Shown: piece by piece, positions 12,622 through 25,919 of the stretch
How positions within the stretch are numbered: the first letter of the stretch is position 1
How the letters are laid out: every line of letters begins with the position of its first letter
Source: Tubulanus polymorphus
Taxonomy: Eukaryota; Nemertea; Palaeonemertea; Tubulaniformes; Tubulanidae
Assembly: GCF_964204645.1 (NCBI RefSeq)
Contig: NC_134030.1
Span: 8,306,278 to 8,370,277 of the forward strand
Length of the DNA: 64,000 bases
Direction of reading: 5' to 3'
Translations under genes and position numbers: made by a program
Notes under the pieces: generated by a model
Told to the model about the DNA's origin: nothing
Databases searched by the model: none
What the model saw: the letters and a program-made list of their open reading frames with translations, nothing else

Positions 12622-12629
12622 GTAGAATT

Positions 12630-14153
12630 TTACAGAGTTTTTTCGCATAGTGCCGCAATGTCGAAAGAATACGTACAACTGCTTTCTCGCCAGTAAACCC
12701 GGGCAGGTGAATACTGTACGTACAAGCACTGTGAATATGGTGACACGTATCGATTCTTCTGTTCAGGATCCCAAAACTTGAATACTTTGAGATCACCGGA
12801 CATGTTCCATTTCCATTTGTTGTCAGAATATTTCGCGCCTAACCAAAAGTAACCGCGTATTTTCTGAGGCCCTAGAATACAGATCCATACACCCTTATGC
12901 TTAATACATCAAGTAGTAAAATTGTTCATAAAGATATATATCGATAATACGAATGAATATAAAACCCTTAACTGTGCAATGATAAATGAAACGGCAAGAT
13001 AAAAGATTATACCTCGATTCACGAGATTTTGACGTCCGAATAGTCATCACGGGATTGAGCAATGATTGTCATTTTCGATGTAGCCCAATTAATGGATTGA
13101 AAATCAAACTTGTTTTGACCGATGATTCAAATTGAAACCAATGTAGACTTGATTGAATTACCGTATATTTCTGAAGCTAGTAGATTATGTTCCGATTCGG
13201 TTTCTATTTCTGTCAACTGTGCGCCCATATTTTCGCACCTTTTCTTCGCATCTTCATAATTTTCCGCAACTTCGCTAAAATAGTACAGACTGTTTCCCAG
13301 TTTCCACCAACCGTCCGGTCGCGGAAGATCCGGATCCACATCAGGCCCACTATTTTCTCGTTTCTAAAGAGTAGACAATGCTTCATATGCTAAATTCTAT
13401 ATTCGGAGGTAACCGTTCACGGTTAGCATTGCCGTCAACGGTATGGTGTTCTCAATGCAGTCGGGCATGAAGATACGCTTAAAGAAACCTAACTTAAAAG
13501 TTTATCGACGCCTTGAAAAATAATACGCGCGCATGAATTATGATTCTATTTCAATATATCGATAAAAAGCATTGAATTGACCGGCAACCAGTCTAGCCCC
13601 GATATGTTGATGAAAGTTATCATTAAGATTTATCAAGAATAGAATAAGAATTGAATGAAATATATTTGATTACAAAACAATCGCCAAAATTCTCAATTCT
13701 AATTATTATTTTGAATCGCTAACATGATGACCTCTCACAGAGCCCCTCATAAAACACATGATAGGTGTCAATGTATATAAATATTATTTTAACGGTTTTT
13801 ACGGCGTCAAAAAATACCTCAGATTTTTTAAGATTAATCTTATTTGCTTCGCACTTACCGGTACCTTGATTAATGGCTGTAAAACTAAAAATAAATGAGG
13901 AAGGGTCAAACTTTATAAATGAGGATGGGTTAAACTACCGTATATGGTTTAATTAGCCTGAGTGTGGGTATACATCAATCACAATTATCGGTAGGCGAAA
14001 TCGAAGTAGCTTGTTCAAGTTCGAATTCCCTGTCAAATCATCTTGGAACTACTTATTCGCAACTTACAAAGTCAATGCGTATATATACGTACCAGCGACC
14101 GATTGAGAAAAGCATATGAAAAACGAAACAATAACCGCAAAACGAGACAGCAT
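12630..14153 (-). CDS. Secreted C-type lectin-domain protein (176 aa)
   Basis: Four exons on the minus strand: 14093-14153, a 26-nt microexon 13859-13884, 13162-13363 and 12630-12871. Phases 1, 0, 1 agree and the joined frame is 177 codons. Exon 1 is a signal peptide (MLSRFAVIVSFFICFS). The C-type lectin fold starts at GWWKLGNSLYYF, followed by an A-x-x-x-C helix (DAKKRCENMGAQL), the core WLGAKY, and the last exon with QCLYV, SSCTY and LCEK. The four canonical Cys are present; the fifth Cys of long-form domains is replaced at PDGWW. The sugar- and calcium-binding motifs (EPN or QPD, and WND) are not recognisable: the regions read DPEQKN and YWRESSC. It is therefore probably a non-classical, calcium-independent lectin-like secreted protein. 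The microexon and the precise acceptor of exon 3 are the least certain parts. Confidence 0.8.
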
Positions 14154-15981
14154 TTTTTCTTTTAGTCTTGAAGTTTTGAATTCGTAGCTCATTGCATTCG
14201 TTTAATACGCGGAAAACAATGATAAACATTCATTTCTAATAGATAAGATATGAAAATTAAACCGTTTTATCATAGCACGTATGATGGATTGTTGTGTTCA
14301 GACAAACAATACACTATACTTTCATCAGGGTGTTTGGTTAAAAATCCTCGGGTTAACAAAATATTTACAGGCAGTACACAAAACACGTTTGCTCTTCCAG
14401 GAACATTCCACGAAACTTCGCTTCATTAGCCCCAAAAATGGTGGTTTATTAGTACACGATAATACATTTTTAAAATTCTAAAATTTTGCATCGGTTATGC
14501 ATCAATCGTCTCTTTTTAAAATGAAAATTAAAACCCGCTCGCCCGCATAGCTGTATAGTGTCCGACAGTGGTTTTTTTCTGTGGGCGTTTATATGCTCAC
14601 CGTCGACGTACTCCTGGTAATCCACGGTTGAGATAAGATTGAGATAATTGCTCGTAGGTCTTGGGAAACCAAGATCCAAGCGACGTAAAGCAAAACGCCC
14701 GTGGCAATGTTAAAACCGCCGCTCGATTCGCTCAGTACCGTACCCCTGCGCCATCTATGTCCATTCACGGCACGCGAGGTTCAGGAGACGACAAATCACG
14801 CGAGATAAATCGCGAGGACGCGATATTTCAATGGGCGGCGGAGTAGGTAGGAAATCGGTATGTTTATCATCTTTTTAAAGCGACTTTAAAAGGTCACCGC
14901 GTAACTTAAACCAAATTTTCTTAAATTAGAGGTCGCATGTGTTAGTTTCGGAGTATTTCCTGATCGTTGAAACGCCTAATTTGGGCGTTAAATGACGTTT
15001 CAATGGAGCGTGACGTGTCCGTCTACCCCGCCGAGTCGAGTATTGTTGGTAGATTCCTGCTTTTCTCCCCTTGGTTTTGATCACGAATAACCTCTCCCAA
15101 TCTAGGCCCGAAGTTCGCTATTATTTCGTTGTATGGGTTTCGAGAGGGGGAGGTGGTCAGTGGGGAGCGTTCGGGCTTTTCTCGCCGGTAGAGTCTAAGC
15201 TTTCGATACGTCAGATTCAAAAATCTCTATTGAATTAATTATAGATGACAATCAAGAAAACGTAAATTAAGAAAAACAAAATGTCACCCTTTCCCTGGCC
15301 ACACGTATACTCAGACACACCACATAAAATCGTAACACACACCACACACTTCAATTATATTTGTAGTTTTAACATATTTAAGTCATGGAAGAAGAAGCAT
15401 CAACAGAGGGTCCAGGGCAGTTTATTAATTACCCTTTTCACTTAGGGCCTACACCTACATGATTGAAAAGTTAGGCCCAAAAACGAAATTTGATTCCAAA
15501 TACAAATTTTTCCTTACTGAAAATGGGCTCGGTCTCAGATCTGCTGGCTGGCTGTGTGATAATTCTTTCTGCCCTAAAATTAAATGAATTTCTGTCCTGA
15601 TTAGAATGTTGGAATCATGAAGGCATATATGCTGCCCTTCTTGTGAATGTTATTATTAGCCTTAGCCTACCAGAACTTAAAAAAAGACTGCTCAAGACTC
15701 AGTTCTCAAAATTTACTGCTTCGATAGTCTGTCCCCTCCAATTCAGGACTATAGGTCTAAACTAGATAGATATATCGGGAATAGTAGGCAAGTTAACTTT
15801 GCCATCTGTATCTAACCGTATATATATAGGCCTAAATGAAGTCCTGAATGATCCTTTAGATCCTTAGAGAATAAGAAATTCAAAACTACGAAGATGGCCT
15901 TCCATCAAGATCAAAAGGGATTCTAGTTTGTTACTATTTCTCGGTGACAAGAGTTTTAAATGTCTTTTCTATTTTTTCCAG
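14154..15981. promoter_or_regulatory. Intergenic region between lectin (-) and PRDM10 (+), with CpG-rich promoter candidate
   Basis: The two genes are divergent. From about 14,660 to 15,230 the sequence becomes rich in CG dinucleotides and contains a candidate donor (GGAGTAG|GTAGGAAA, near 14,849) that could belong to a non-coding first exon of PRDM10. A good acceptor (ATTTTTTCCAG) lies at 15,981. ORFs in both directions here (14661-14846, 15023-15220) have no recognisable domain. The remainder is AT-rich with nothing identified. Confidence 0.4.
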
Positions 15982-16062
15982 ATATGAAACATAAGAAAGG
16001 AAAGGACCTATGATTTAAGAATAAACATCGATTTACGCGGATCGCTCGATAAAGGCCCAATA

Positions 16063-19000
16063 ATGGACGGCGGAGGGAAGGAACGTTCCGTCGATCATCT
16101 GACATCGTGGGCGAATCAATCGCAGAATCATGAAGTTGATTATCAAGTAGTGGCGAGTACATCCTCGTCGTCGTCGTCAGCCGCTGCTTTAAATCAACAT
16201 CTTCCGTATACCTCGTCGCACTCGTTCGTACAGACGTTTTCTCAAGCGCACTTCGTACACGACGGACAGTACGACGCGGTTACCTCGACTTATCGCATCG
16301 GCAATGAAACTTATCAGTTAGCCACTCCAGTAAGTGAGGTGTGTATTACTTGTCAAACCAGGGGCCAGTTGCTCAAAAGTTGGTTAAAGATAAATGGCCG
16401 TTAAATACCATAGTAACTATGAAATTGTCACCATATCAACTATCCACTGGTTTACTCTAACCAACTTTTGAGCAACCGGCCCTAAGTTAGCAACTATCAG
16501 GGGCGGATCCAATGCCTACTTTTTGAAGGTCTTGACGCATTTAAGGACTTACTTACTCCAAAATTTGTTTGGAGTATTTTAGCAATCAAGAGAGCAGCAT
16601 ATTTGAAAATCAGATGAACAGATCAGATGTATTTAACAACATTTCCAATTAAAGAAAACTTATCCTGCCAATTATAGGCCCTATAGAAGTTTATAAGATA
16701 ACGAGAGAAATCAAAAAAAAAATAGAAAACTAACTTTACTAGGGCACTGAATCATTTCACAAATATTAAGGTTATCAAATCCAGATTTCATGAAAACACT
16801 TTGTGAATGATATTGATAATTGCCACTAATTGACTTTTGTATTGAAGGACAGGACCTGCCCCTTTTCATATGTAGACTAAATTATAATGATGCTGGCTTG
16901 TTTACACCAGGGGGAATGAGATCCCACCTCCTTCCCCGGGAGTAATGCCTCAGCAATTATTTCTTCAAGTTCATCAAATCCATAATCAAACTTATAATAG
17001 ATAACACAGCCTTAGCGCTGCTTGCATTGTGAGAACTGCCATGCTTTGTTTTCAATTTCGTGAGAACATCGCAATGCGGTTCTGATGATAGTTTCCATGA
17101 TTTTCATTGTTGCGCTTTTTACAACATGAAGTTAGAGTTTAGTTTCGATGTTTTAACTATTCATTGACAGGTTTACCAGCCTCCGCATTCAACTTACGAG
17201 CGTGTTGTGTCTCCCGACGAAGACGGTTATCCAGAGGCGTCAACGAGTTCGGATACTCTACAACAGTTACATACCCTACAGCCTGATGATGCTGCTCAGA
17301 TGGTCACTATACAGATGGATAGGAACGCATTACAGAGAACGGCTGAAGTTATGGTAGGTTGTGTAATCATTATAACAACTGGGTAATATTTAGGCCTTTT
17401 GGTGGTTGAGGTCCAAAACTTCGCACTAAAGACCTATATTTATTTGTTTCCATAGATATTGTTACTATGGTAGTTATGATTTGGGCTACTGGGCCCAGGG
17501 GCCGGTTCCATAGTCATGACTTAGACTTAAGACTGGTCTAAGACTCTTTTAGTTATATAGCATATCTAACAGCTTAAGACCAGTCTTAAGATTTAAGACC
17601 ATTTTTGGACTTATGTCTCGACTATGGAACCGGCCCCAGGTGCAGTCATGACTTAAGTCCAAAAGTGGTCTTAAATCTTAAGACTGGTCTTGAGTTGTTA
17701 GTTTAGCTACCAGAACTAAGTTGGTCTTAGACTGGTCTTATATCTAATCCATAACCACGCAACTGGCCCCAGGGGCTGGTTCCATAGTCGAGACTTAAGT
17801 CCAAAATTGAGACTGATCTTAAGTCGTAAGATTCACAGAGTCAGAACCAGGATGGTTTGATTCCGGAGCCTGATCCATTGAATTGCTGTCGGAAGTTGTG
17901 CACTTAGCTCGTGGAACTACATACTGAGATATTGCTTTCGTTGTAGGGTTATCCGATGCAAGTTTTACTGCAAGAGCGTCGTCAAACCGATTCTCCGATG
18001 TCATCTCATTCTCACAGTTCGCAAATGGATCGCAATCAATCACCGATGAGACTTGTTCAGTCAAACGAAGCACAAAGCGCTAGTCATTTGATGCAACTTG
18101 TAAGTATCCAATGGGCAATGGAATTTTCGAATTCTTTGCTGTTGAAAAATGTCAATGTTCTCACCAGATTTAGAGTTAGGGTGTGGGAGTTGATGGAAAT
18201 TTTGATGGGGTGGTGGTTAAACTCAGAATTCAGGAATCGAAAGCTTTCCAAACATGGTTGTGTTGGTAAGCCTACTTTAGTCTTTGGAATTGTAATAAGG
18301 CTTGTTAAAGCTTACCACATGGAGGATATTGCATTTCGAAAATAAACTAAAGTGGAACTCACTAAATTCGGATGACCTGGGACTGCCCAGATTTATTTTG
18401 ATTAATTAAAATTCGAATTATGAATAACAGTTTGCATGGTTCCAGGTCAAATGGACCAATTATTTCAGCAATATTAAAGGAAAATCGCGATTGATTAAGT
18501 GAGTTCTACTGTATTACGAATTATTTTTATTGACAAAAAAGAAGAGTTTGTCCTTATACTAATCATGATTACACGTCTACCTACTGTAAAGCTATTGGCT
18601 CACATCCGACTGAAGTCAGTTTAGTTCTGCTGATTGGCGGTTAACGCTGTATTTTAGAAATTGAGAATAAGTTTTGGAATTCTTTTTCAGGCACAACAGA
18701 GTCACAATATTTATTCGCCGGCTGAATCAACGGTAACACAAGCCAGTGTGCTTCCGTCGTTAATGAATCAAAGAGGTATACGCATACAGGTTCCGGCGCA
18801 GCATAGTTTTACTTCGCAAGCCGAAGTGGCATCGAGTTCGGGTTTAGGTGGACACCAGTCCGACGAAGAGACCGATCAGGCGGTTAGCTCGATAAGTTTG
18901 TCGTTTCATCATCAGCAGCCCATTTTGAGTAAAGTTCATACTGTAAGTTATTACTAAATTGATGTTTGAGATAGTTAAGACATAGATGAATCGTTGACCT

Positions 19001-22000
19001 GTTCAAATGAAGAAACCTCTGGAACAACTAGAGATTTATGTCGGAATTTGTTTATTCACAGCTGAGTGACAACTTTTCTGCCGAGCCTGATACGACTGGG
19101 GAAGAACTGACTAACGATTTAGAGCCTCATCAATCAACTGGTACGCATGTAGCGAACTGTATTCCATCTGTATTCTCCATATATTGACAATCACTGTCAT
19201 GTTATTCACTTTGTTCCCAACTGTGATCGACTGTTCAAAATTCACCCATTATTATTGTAGGTCACTCGCCAGTGTTCGCTAATCAAACTGATGAACATTC
19301 GCTAGATTCAACTGTTAACACGTGTCACCTGCTGCCCTCTAGTAGCCACCTCGTCGACGACGGTGTCCAAATGATACAAGGTAATTATCAGTCGTATGAT
19401 AATAATCCTCAACTAGGTACGTTATGATATTATATATATTTCATTAATTAAACGCTGCGTTGAAAATTCTGCTGCTCGCATTGAGTTGATGAATAGACAT
19501 GTTAACTTGAAATTCTGTCATTGGCTCTTCTCTCTAATGCAGTTGTTTTATGAATGACTTATAGGCTTTGATGAATTATCAGGGTAGCCACTTACGTGAC
19601 GATGGGGGAAAAGTCAGCGATTTTTCTTTAATTCAAATAAGTCAGGGAATTTTGTGAAAAAAAAAGAAGCTTGAAATCAGGGAAAAATCGGGGAAACATG
19701 TTGAGATGATAAAATCAAACAGTTTCCGTCTATATCTTAGGTATTTGACTTTGTTGATTGATTGGATTCTTAGCATGCCTTGTCAGGGAAAACAACCTGT
19801 ATGTCAGGAAAAAGCAAGTCAAACCAAAATCATTGGCCACCCTGATAATCACATTTATATGTAAAGCTTTGTATTTGATTACATCGTCATATTGTGGAGC
19901 CTCGTCAGGGACCAGTTTTAACTTCAAGGGATGAGATTCAGCTAAATCAATGCCTAATATTGAAATGCGTATTATTTTGTGTTTTCACTACATCGTCTTA
20001 TCGATATTTTGATTGGTATTTAGTTTCAGGTGGAAATGAAATTTACGACAATTCGCTGGTTTTAGTCGATCCGAATGATCAGGTTTCGCAGAGCAATCAA
20101 CCGATGGAGATTCCGGTGATTGAAACTAGGGAGGTTAGTACCGACTGAATCCCGTAGACAGGTCTAACGTCTTCATTGTCCATATCTCATAAAACCTGAC
20201 TTGAAAAATCAATTCGAAAACATTCTGTATGTGTTATACATTTACTTATATCCAGTTGAGAAAGTCGGCACGTTTGACCTACCTGGAAGAAGAACAGTTA
20301 AAGTATGTGCCACGACCGCACTATGACCCAACAGTCAATGTTTATAATCAAAATGAAATATGTAAGTTGAAATCATGAGATCTTGGTTCTTTCTTTATCT
20401 TAAAATGCGGATTGTCCGTGCTGTTTATTTGGTTGGAAAATTTGTTTCGATTTGGTGTTCCTTACAAACCCACCACACCTGCCCGGAATGATTAAAATGG
20501 GTTTTGATTTTGAAATCTTAAATCGAAGTACAGATAGGCCTATAGTTGTGCAACCAGTGGCCGAATTTACAGAGATTTTGGTTACAAACTGAGTAGGTTT
20601 TTACTTCAGTCAGATATTGGGCATTTGGTCACTAATCTACGTTGACATGATTTTTTTTAGGGTGCGAGGACTGTATGAAGACTTACACAAATGAATGTCC
20701 GTATCATAAACTTACGTTAGTTCTCGATAAAGTAGTTTTGTCTCGGGCTTGGGCCAGTTTGCCGTCAATCCTTCAGATATTTCGTCTCGGTGACAGTGCG
20801 GGTAATAAAAAATATTCTGCAGTGATCTTTGAAATAGATATAAGGAGTCTGGATATTGACGATATATTTTTCGATTTCAGATTTGGGTGTATTCGCAAAG
20901 AAGAGTATTCCCAAGAATACGCAGTTCGGGCCGTTTGTAGCTAGCATTGTGGACTCAGAAGCAGCTCTTTCTCGCAAAGACTTCATTTTGAAGGTAATTC
21001 AAAAAGATCAGACTTGTTGGGCCTATCGAAAACAAAACCTTATACGATCAAATTCAGTTCAGTTGTCATCGAATAATCAAATAATTCGTCATTTGGATAA
21101 CATTTGGATGTAATGATAATAGCCAAATACAACTTTGACTATATAGTAGCTTAACCAAATAAAAAAAGTCAGAAACGTTGTTGATTTTTATGAAGAAAAA
21201 AACAAACTACAGCAAAACCTGCTTAATCCGGATCGGTTTAATCAAATTCAGATTTTGGTCTACCGGTAATGCGGACAATAGTTGCAGTCCATATGTTCAT
21301 TGATATAATACAAGAAAATGACTTTTAATCCCAAATTATCTGAATTAAGCGGATTCTACTGTATAATAATTCCATAATTGGTCGCATGAAAATGTACGTC
21401 ACAGGTGTATAAGAACCAGCTATTATTTGTTTCGATGTTTAGATCGATGACTATCAGTCGAGCGGTGAAACGGTTTACCTCGAGACGTCTGACGAGAATA
21501 AATGTAACTGGATGATGTTCATACGACCGTCGCAGAGCTACGCCGAACAGAATCTCGTGGTATATCAATACGGCAGCGAATTGTATTTTACAGTTTGTAA
21601 ACAGATCGACGCTCGTTCTGAACTAAAGGTACTCATAGAACAACACCTCTACGACTCCTTGATTTCTGAAAAAGAAAAACTTAAATAGAAAATGGTGAAG
21701 CTCTTTTGCCGAGCAAAATGCCAGAAATTCCTTTAAGGCTCCTTCAGTTTTGAGAAATAGGCAATTAGAAATTTTAGAAGTTGTACAGTAAATAGACAGT
21801 TATTGAATTAGAAAGGATAGAAATTTGCTTAAAGGACTAGTTTTCAGAAAGAATTTGGGCGCATTGACTTTATTTTAACGTTTTCGGTACTTATGAATGT
21901 TGAAATCTGATCGTATTAACGTTGATTAATTCTAAAATAGGTCTGGTATGCAGCTCACTATGCCCATCATATCGGTGCAGCAGTTCATAACCTGACCAAA

Positions 22001-25000
22001 GAAGAACAAGAAGGTTTGTATCAAAATTCCAGTCATTAAGTATACGTGTGCTTTGTAGGCGGAAAAGTACACTATTCTTGTTTAATTGATTTCAGCCCTT
22101 GACCAGGCGGAAAATAAATGGCCGTGTTTTGAGTGCAATCAACGATTTAAGACGTCAGCTCTTCTGCAGCACCACCTGTTGGAGCACGACGATGACAACA
22201 CTAATCCTTCCGCGTCGATTCTCAATCCGCAAGCGTCGACCTCCGGTGAAGGCGACTCTAAATCGAAAAAGGTGCGTTTCAATGTTCCACAATAAACCCT
22301 TGATGTGACATTTTTCGGCTTTACATAACTTAACAGTCTCGAATACAAATTTTATCTTTCTGTGTATATTGGTTCTTGGGCTTTTGTTATGAGACCCTTA
22401 TTCTCTGACTTTCGGCTGCTTAGCTTCGTTAATAGTGGGTCGATCTTGATGAAACTTTGGTAAAATGATAGTGTGGGGGTTTAGTTGTGCAGTGCAAAGG
22501 ATGGGCCCGATGCACACACCATGGCTGAATAAGCACTAAAAACTCATCCCTGTAATTGAGGAACTTGACAAAAATTAGCTTTTGGTCCTAGATACAACAT
22601 ATCCAAAATGGGAACTAATGCATGGCAATTTCGGAATCTGAGACCGAGAACTGTTGTCGCCTATGTCTTCAAGCCGTGTTTCTTTTACAATGAAAAGAGT
22701 ATTTTGTTATTCTGGGTCTACTGTATACCAATATAGCTTTGTTGAGTTTGTGAATTGAATTTTGCAGGATGGGTCTGGATCAGCGCATTCTTCATTTCAA
22801 AACTGGAAGAAGAAAAAGACAAATATATTCTTGAACAAGTAAGTCATTTAAAAATATGCAAAACGCTTAGGTAAATAATGGACTCTAATCTATTAACATG
22901 TTCACTGCCAGCTAGGAATGTACCCGTGCTTTACGTTCAGTTACCAGTGCCACTACGAATATATTCGTAGCTCATTCTAGCTATTTACAGTTAAATATTT
23001 GCACCTAGGCACATAGGGATGAAACAGTTTCTGATTGTGAACAAATTCAGCTTCACTCTCAATGTTCATAGTTGAATTTCGCGCAAAAGCTGACTAGTTA
23101 ATTGCTCCAGTGCTGCCCTACGAGTTTGTTTGTAGTGACAATTGGGGCGGCGCTGTATTATCAAGCTGGCAGCAAAAACGATGAATTGACAAATATTATG
23201 ATATCTCGTTCATTTGTACTTTCAGACATTTGAAGAAGGTGAAATATGGCAATAGCGGTGGCGAAACCTCAAAACGACCTATGAAATCATTGTTCAAGAA
23301 AAAAGAAAGTAAAGTCAATGGCGGTGCTCAAGAATGGGTTTGCACTAATTGCGATCTGACCTTCGACAATCCCAGTTTACTGAATCTCCATACGTTGACG
23401 CATGCGGCTGAAAATGTCGGACTCGAAGAGATTAAATTTTTGGCCGGTGAAATCGCGAACATCCCGGCCGGTATGGAGAACATGGATTTGACCGGCGACT
23501 CGCACACGCCGGAAGGGGAAGACATCAGCACGCTCGGCGGTAACCAAACGATGGAATGTCCCGTGTGTAAGATGCTTTTCACGTCGAAGTTGGAGCTGAT
23601 CGACCACGCGAGCACGCACGGCAAAGCGAAAAAGCCGCCTGTCCTACGGCCGTATAAATGTAGCAGTTGCTGGAAGGCTTTCCGCTGCGAGGAGAGTCTA
23701 CACAAACATCTTCTGTGCCACGGATCGGAGGACGCGAAACCGTTACAGTGCGTCGTGTGTTTGAAGCGTTTTATGAATAACAGCGCGCTCTCGTGTCACA
23801 TGAAGACGCATTCGTCGCGTAAATACTACATGTGTCCGGTTTGTCGAGAGGAGTTCGACGTCGTGTCGAAGCTGCGCGAACACACGGTGAAACACGAGGT
23901 CAACGGCCAGTATCCGTGTCCTGAATGCCCGAAAATCTTCGCCGAATTCAACCAGATACGCAAGCACATGCGCGCGTTCCACTCACAGAAGTCGTACCCG
24001 TGTCCCGAGTGCCCGAAGGTGTTCCCGCGGCCCGACAAGCTGAAGCTGCACTTACTGCGCCACTCGTCGCATCGCGAGTTCATGTGCGAGCTGTGCGGCC
24101 GCCAGTTCAAACGTAAAGACAAACTGAAAGAGCACACGCGTCGCATGCACACGGCCGAACGCGAAGAGAAGAACACGCAACAAAAAGCGCGTCCGGGAAA
24201 ACGTCGGTTCACACCGAAAGTATCTCCGTCGGATTATCACCGATTCATCTACAAATGTCATACCTGTTTGCTCGGGTTCAAACGACGAGGAATGCTCGTC
24301 AATCATCTCGCGAAACGGCACCCGGATGTCAAGCCGGAAACAGTGCCCGAACTGAACTTACCGATACTGCGTACGCAACGCGATTACTATTGCCAGTACT
24401 GCGACAAGGTTTACAAGTCGAGCTCGAAGCGCAAGTCGCACATATTGAAAAATCACCCGGGCGCTGAGTTGCCGGTGAGCGGTCGCAAGAAAGACAACGA
24501 ATACGGCTTGGACGTCGAGTGCGGCACGAGCGACGGCACGTACTCCCAGCCGGTCGGCAGCGTGACGACCGTGCCGCATCCATGCGAGTGCTGTCACAAA
24601 CAATACGCGAGCAAAGCGAAACTGATGCAACACCAACGCAAGAAACACCCGGGTCTCGTTGCTCCGCCGAAAGCCAGGCGCATTCTCGAAACGTTGAACA
24701 CTTTGCAAATGCAGCATTTGGCGCCGATGCCCGATGAGTTGCCGACCGTACAGCAAGTGCACGTGCAGGGTCTACACGATCTACAAGCGGCCGATTTATT
24801 AACGCAGGCGATGAGCGAACTGACGCAGTCGATGAATGATTTTCGTCAACAGCCGAACGCCGAGTTGCAGGTGCCGCGACAAGCGACGCTGGTTCAGCCG
24901 GGCGGCCAGACGACGACGATCGAATTCACCCAACTCGGAGCGGCTTTGGCTCAGTTCCAGCCGCAAGCCGGGGCCGTATCGGTGACTCCAGTCGCGAACG

Positions 25001-25143
25001 CCGGCCAACAGATGATTCACTTCACCGGAACAACTAGTCAACAAGATGGATCCATTCCGCAAAGTTTAACCGTACCTGTCTCAATTCAGCCGATTCCTCA
25101 ACAGCAGAAATGGCCCAGTTATACGTACACCACAACTCGCTGA
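16063..25143 (+). CDS. PRDM10: PRDM10 orthologue, PR/SET-domain zinc-finger transcription factor
   Basis: Fifteen coding exons: 16063-16329, 17171-17353, 17947-18099, 18691-18942, 19062-19140, 19261-19416, 20030-20133, 20256-20361, 20661-20789, 20881-20993, 21443-21628, 21941-22013, 22096-22271, 22768-22838 and 23226-25143. All have GT-AG borders, phases match and the sum is 1,322 codons (1,321 aa; vertebrate PRDM10 is about 1,150). The order is: low-complexity acidic and Ser/Gln-rich N-terminus (1-430); WCEDC...CPYH knuckle (from 434); PR/SET domain (about 477-600, GVFAKKSIP, TQFGP, NWMMFIRP, VWYAAHYA); one C2H2 finger (609-631); eleven more fingers (about 720-1162); Gln-rich tail. Finger linkers and spacing match PRDM10, for example KRKDKLKEH and KSSSKRKSH. 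PRDM10 is a nuclear DNA-binding regulator. The last exon is visibly GC-rich. A nine-codon upstream ORF (ATG 15984) lies in the same first exon, which starts at acceptor 15981. Confidence 0.95.
16361..16483. mobile_element. Short inverted-repeat element in PRDM10 intron 1
   Basis: GGGGCCAGTTGCTCAAAAG at 16361 pairs with CTTTTGAGCAACCGGCCC ending at 16482; the arms extend through GTTGGTTA/TAACCAAC. The element is 123 bp, non-coding, and begins only 31 bases after the exon 1 splice donor. Confidence 0.8.
17498..17831. mobile_element. Nested inverted-repeat elements in PRDM10 intron 2
   Basis: GGGGCCGGTTCCATAGTC at 17498 pairs with GACTATGGAACCGGCCCC ending at 17637, a complete 140-bp unit rich in GACTTAAG words. 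A second, rearranged unit with the same words (GGGGCTGGTTCCATAGTC and AGACTGGTCTTA) fills 17638-17831. It ends about 115 bases before the next exon, so the intron 3' end is built largely of transposon DNA. Confidence 0.75.
18348..18513. mobile_element. TA-flanked inverted-repeat element (pogo/Tigger-like ends), PRDM10 intron 3
   Basis: The left end TAAAGTGGAACTCACTAAAT and right end AAGTGAGTTCTACTGTA are diverged inverted copies bordered by TA. The word (C)AGTA-AAACTC...TAA is typical of pogo/Tigger-type mariner relatives. Non-autonomous. Two similar elements lie at 21208 and 27329. Confidence 0.55.
19576..19848. mobile_element. Inverted-repeat element, family R2 (CAGGGTRGCCA ends), copy 1
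   Basis: TTATCAGGGTAGCCA at 19576 and TGGCCACCCTGATAA ending at 19848 are terminal inverted repeats. The inside is rich in CAGGGAAAA words. It sits in PRDM10 intron 6, about 180 bases before the next exon. Related copies are seen near 55848 and 61330. Confidence 0.75.
21208..21363. mobile_element. TA-flanked inverted-repeat element (pogo/Tigger-like ends), PRDM10 intron 10
   Basis: TACAGCAAAACCTGCTTAATCC at the left end (shown in part) pairs with GGATTCTACTGTA and TGAATTAAGC at the right end, with flanking TA. It occupies part of the PR/SET-domain intron between exons 10 and 11. Non-coding. Confidence 0.6.
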
Positions 25144-25655
25144 ATCGTTATTGAAGTCTTTATGGACGTTTTATCTATTAATGCTAGCAATGTGAAACAT
25201 TATAGTAGTTACCATGCGTAGTCTTATCACTTTATCGGACGTTTTCTTATTATTCCTATGATAGGCTTGTAGGTGATGTTACTGTGGGTAGTATGCCCCT
25301 ACTGTTAATTACAGGGTAGATGCGGTATTGTATGTATATATACCACTCGTTTTGTCTTGCATTTTGTGTTGGAAGGGCCTTGAATTGATTAAGTTTAAAC
25401 GCGGTACTTCATTTGAAGTTAGTGGTGTCTTGTTTAGAAAGATGGATATTTACTGAACCCTGTAATACATATGATAGATTCTCACATAAAAGTTTGTGCA
25501 ATATCTTAGGTTTTATATATCTGTAATACATAATATGTATGTATGAACATGTAGTAATATTTCATCCAAAACGAATTAGTTCTTGAAGTATTTCCTTATC
25601 AGGAATTATGTTACGGTATATTCTTCGCTTTAATAAAACTTTGCTTTAAAAATCG
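25144..25655 (+). terminator. PRDM10 3' UTR and poly(A) signal
   Basis: An AT-rich 3' UTR follows the TGA at 25141-25143. A consensus AATAAA is at 25632-25637 (TTTAATAAAACT), which would give a 3' UTR of about 500 bases. Confidence 0.6.
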
Positions 25656-25919
25656 ATAACTTTTTCAATTGTAAATAAGCATGGGCGTTACACGTGCATT
25701 TATTCACTAGTAAATATGATAACGTAGTGTTTTAATCAAAAAGTATATGAATACCGTAGTGTGAGTGCGTGTTGATGTAAGAAAGGGTGTGATGAAGAGG
25801 CTCAGGTCGACTTGCAATAGATATTGGTATATTATCTACTATTATATAGTGGTTTTAGAATTTAGGATTGTCGTAATTGTCATGAATTTTCCATAGTCAC
25901 GTGTACATATAGTTGGCTC

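Noticed and set aside
23328-25062. Many overlapping ORFs on both strands within the last PRDM10 exon
   Set aside because: They are shadows of the GC-rich zinc-finger exon; none shows a domain of its own.
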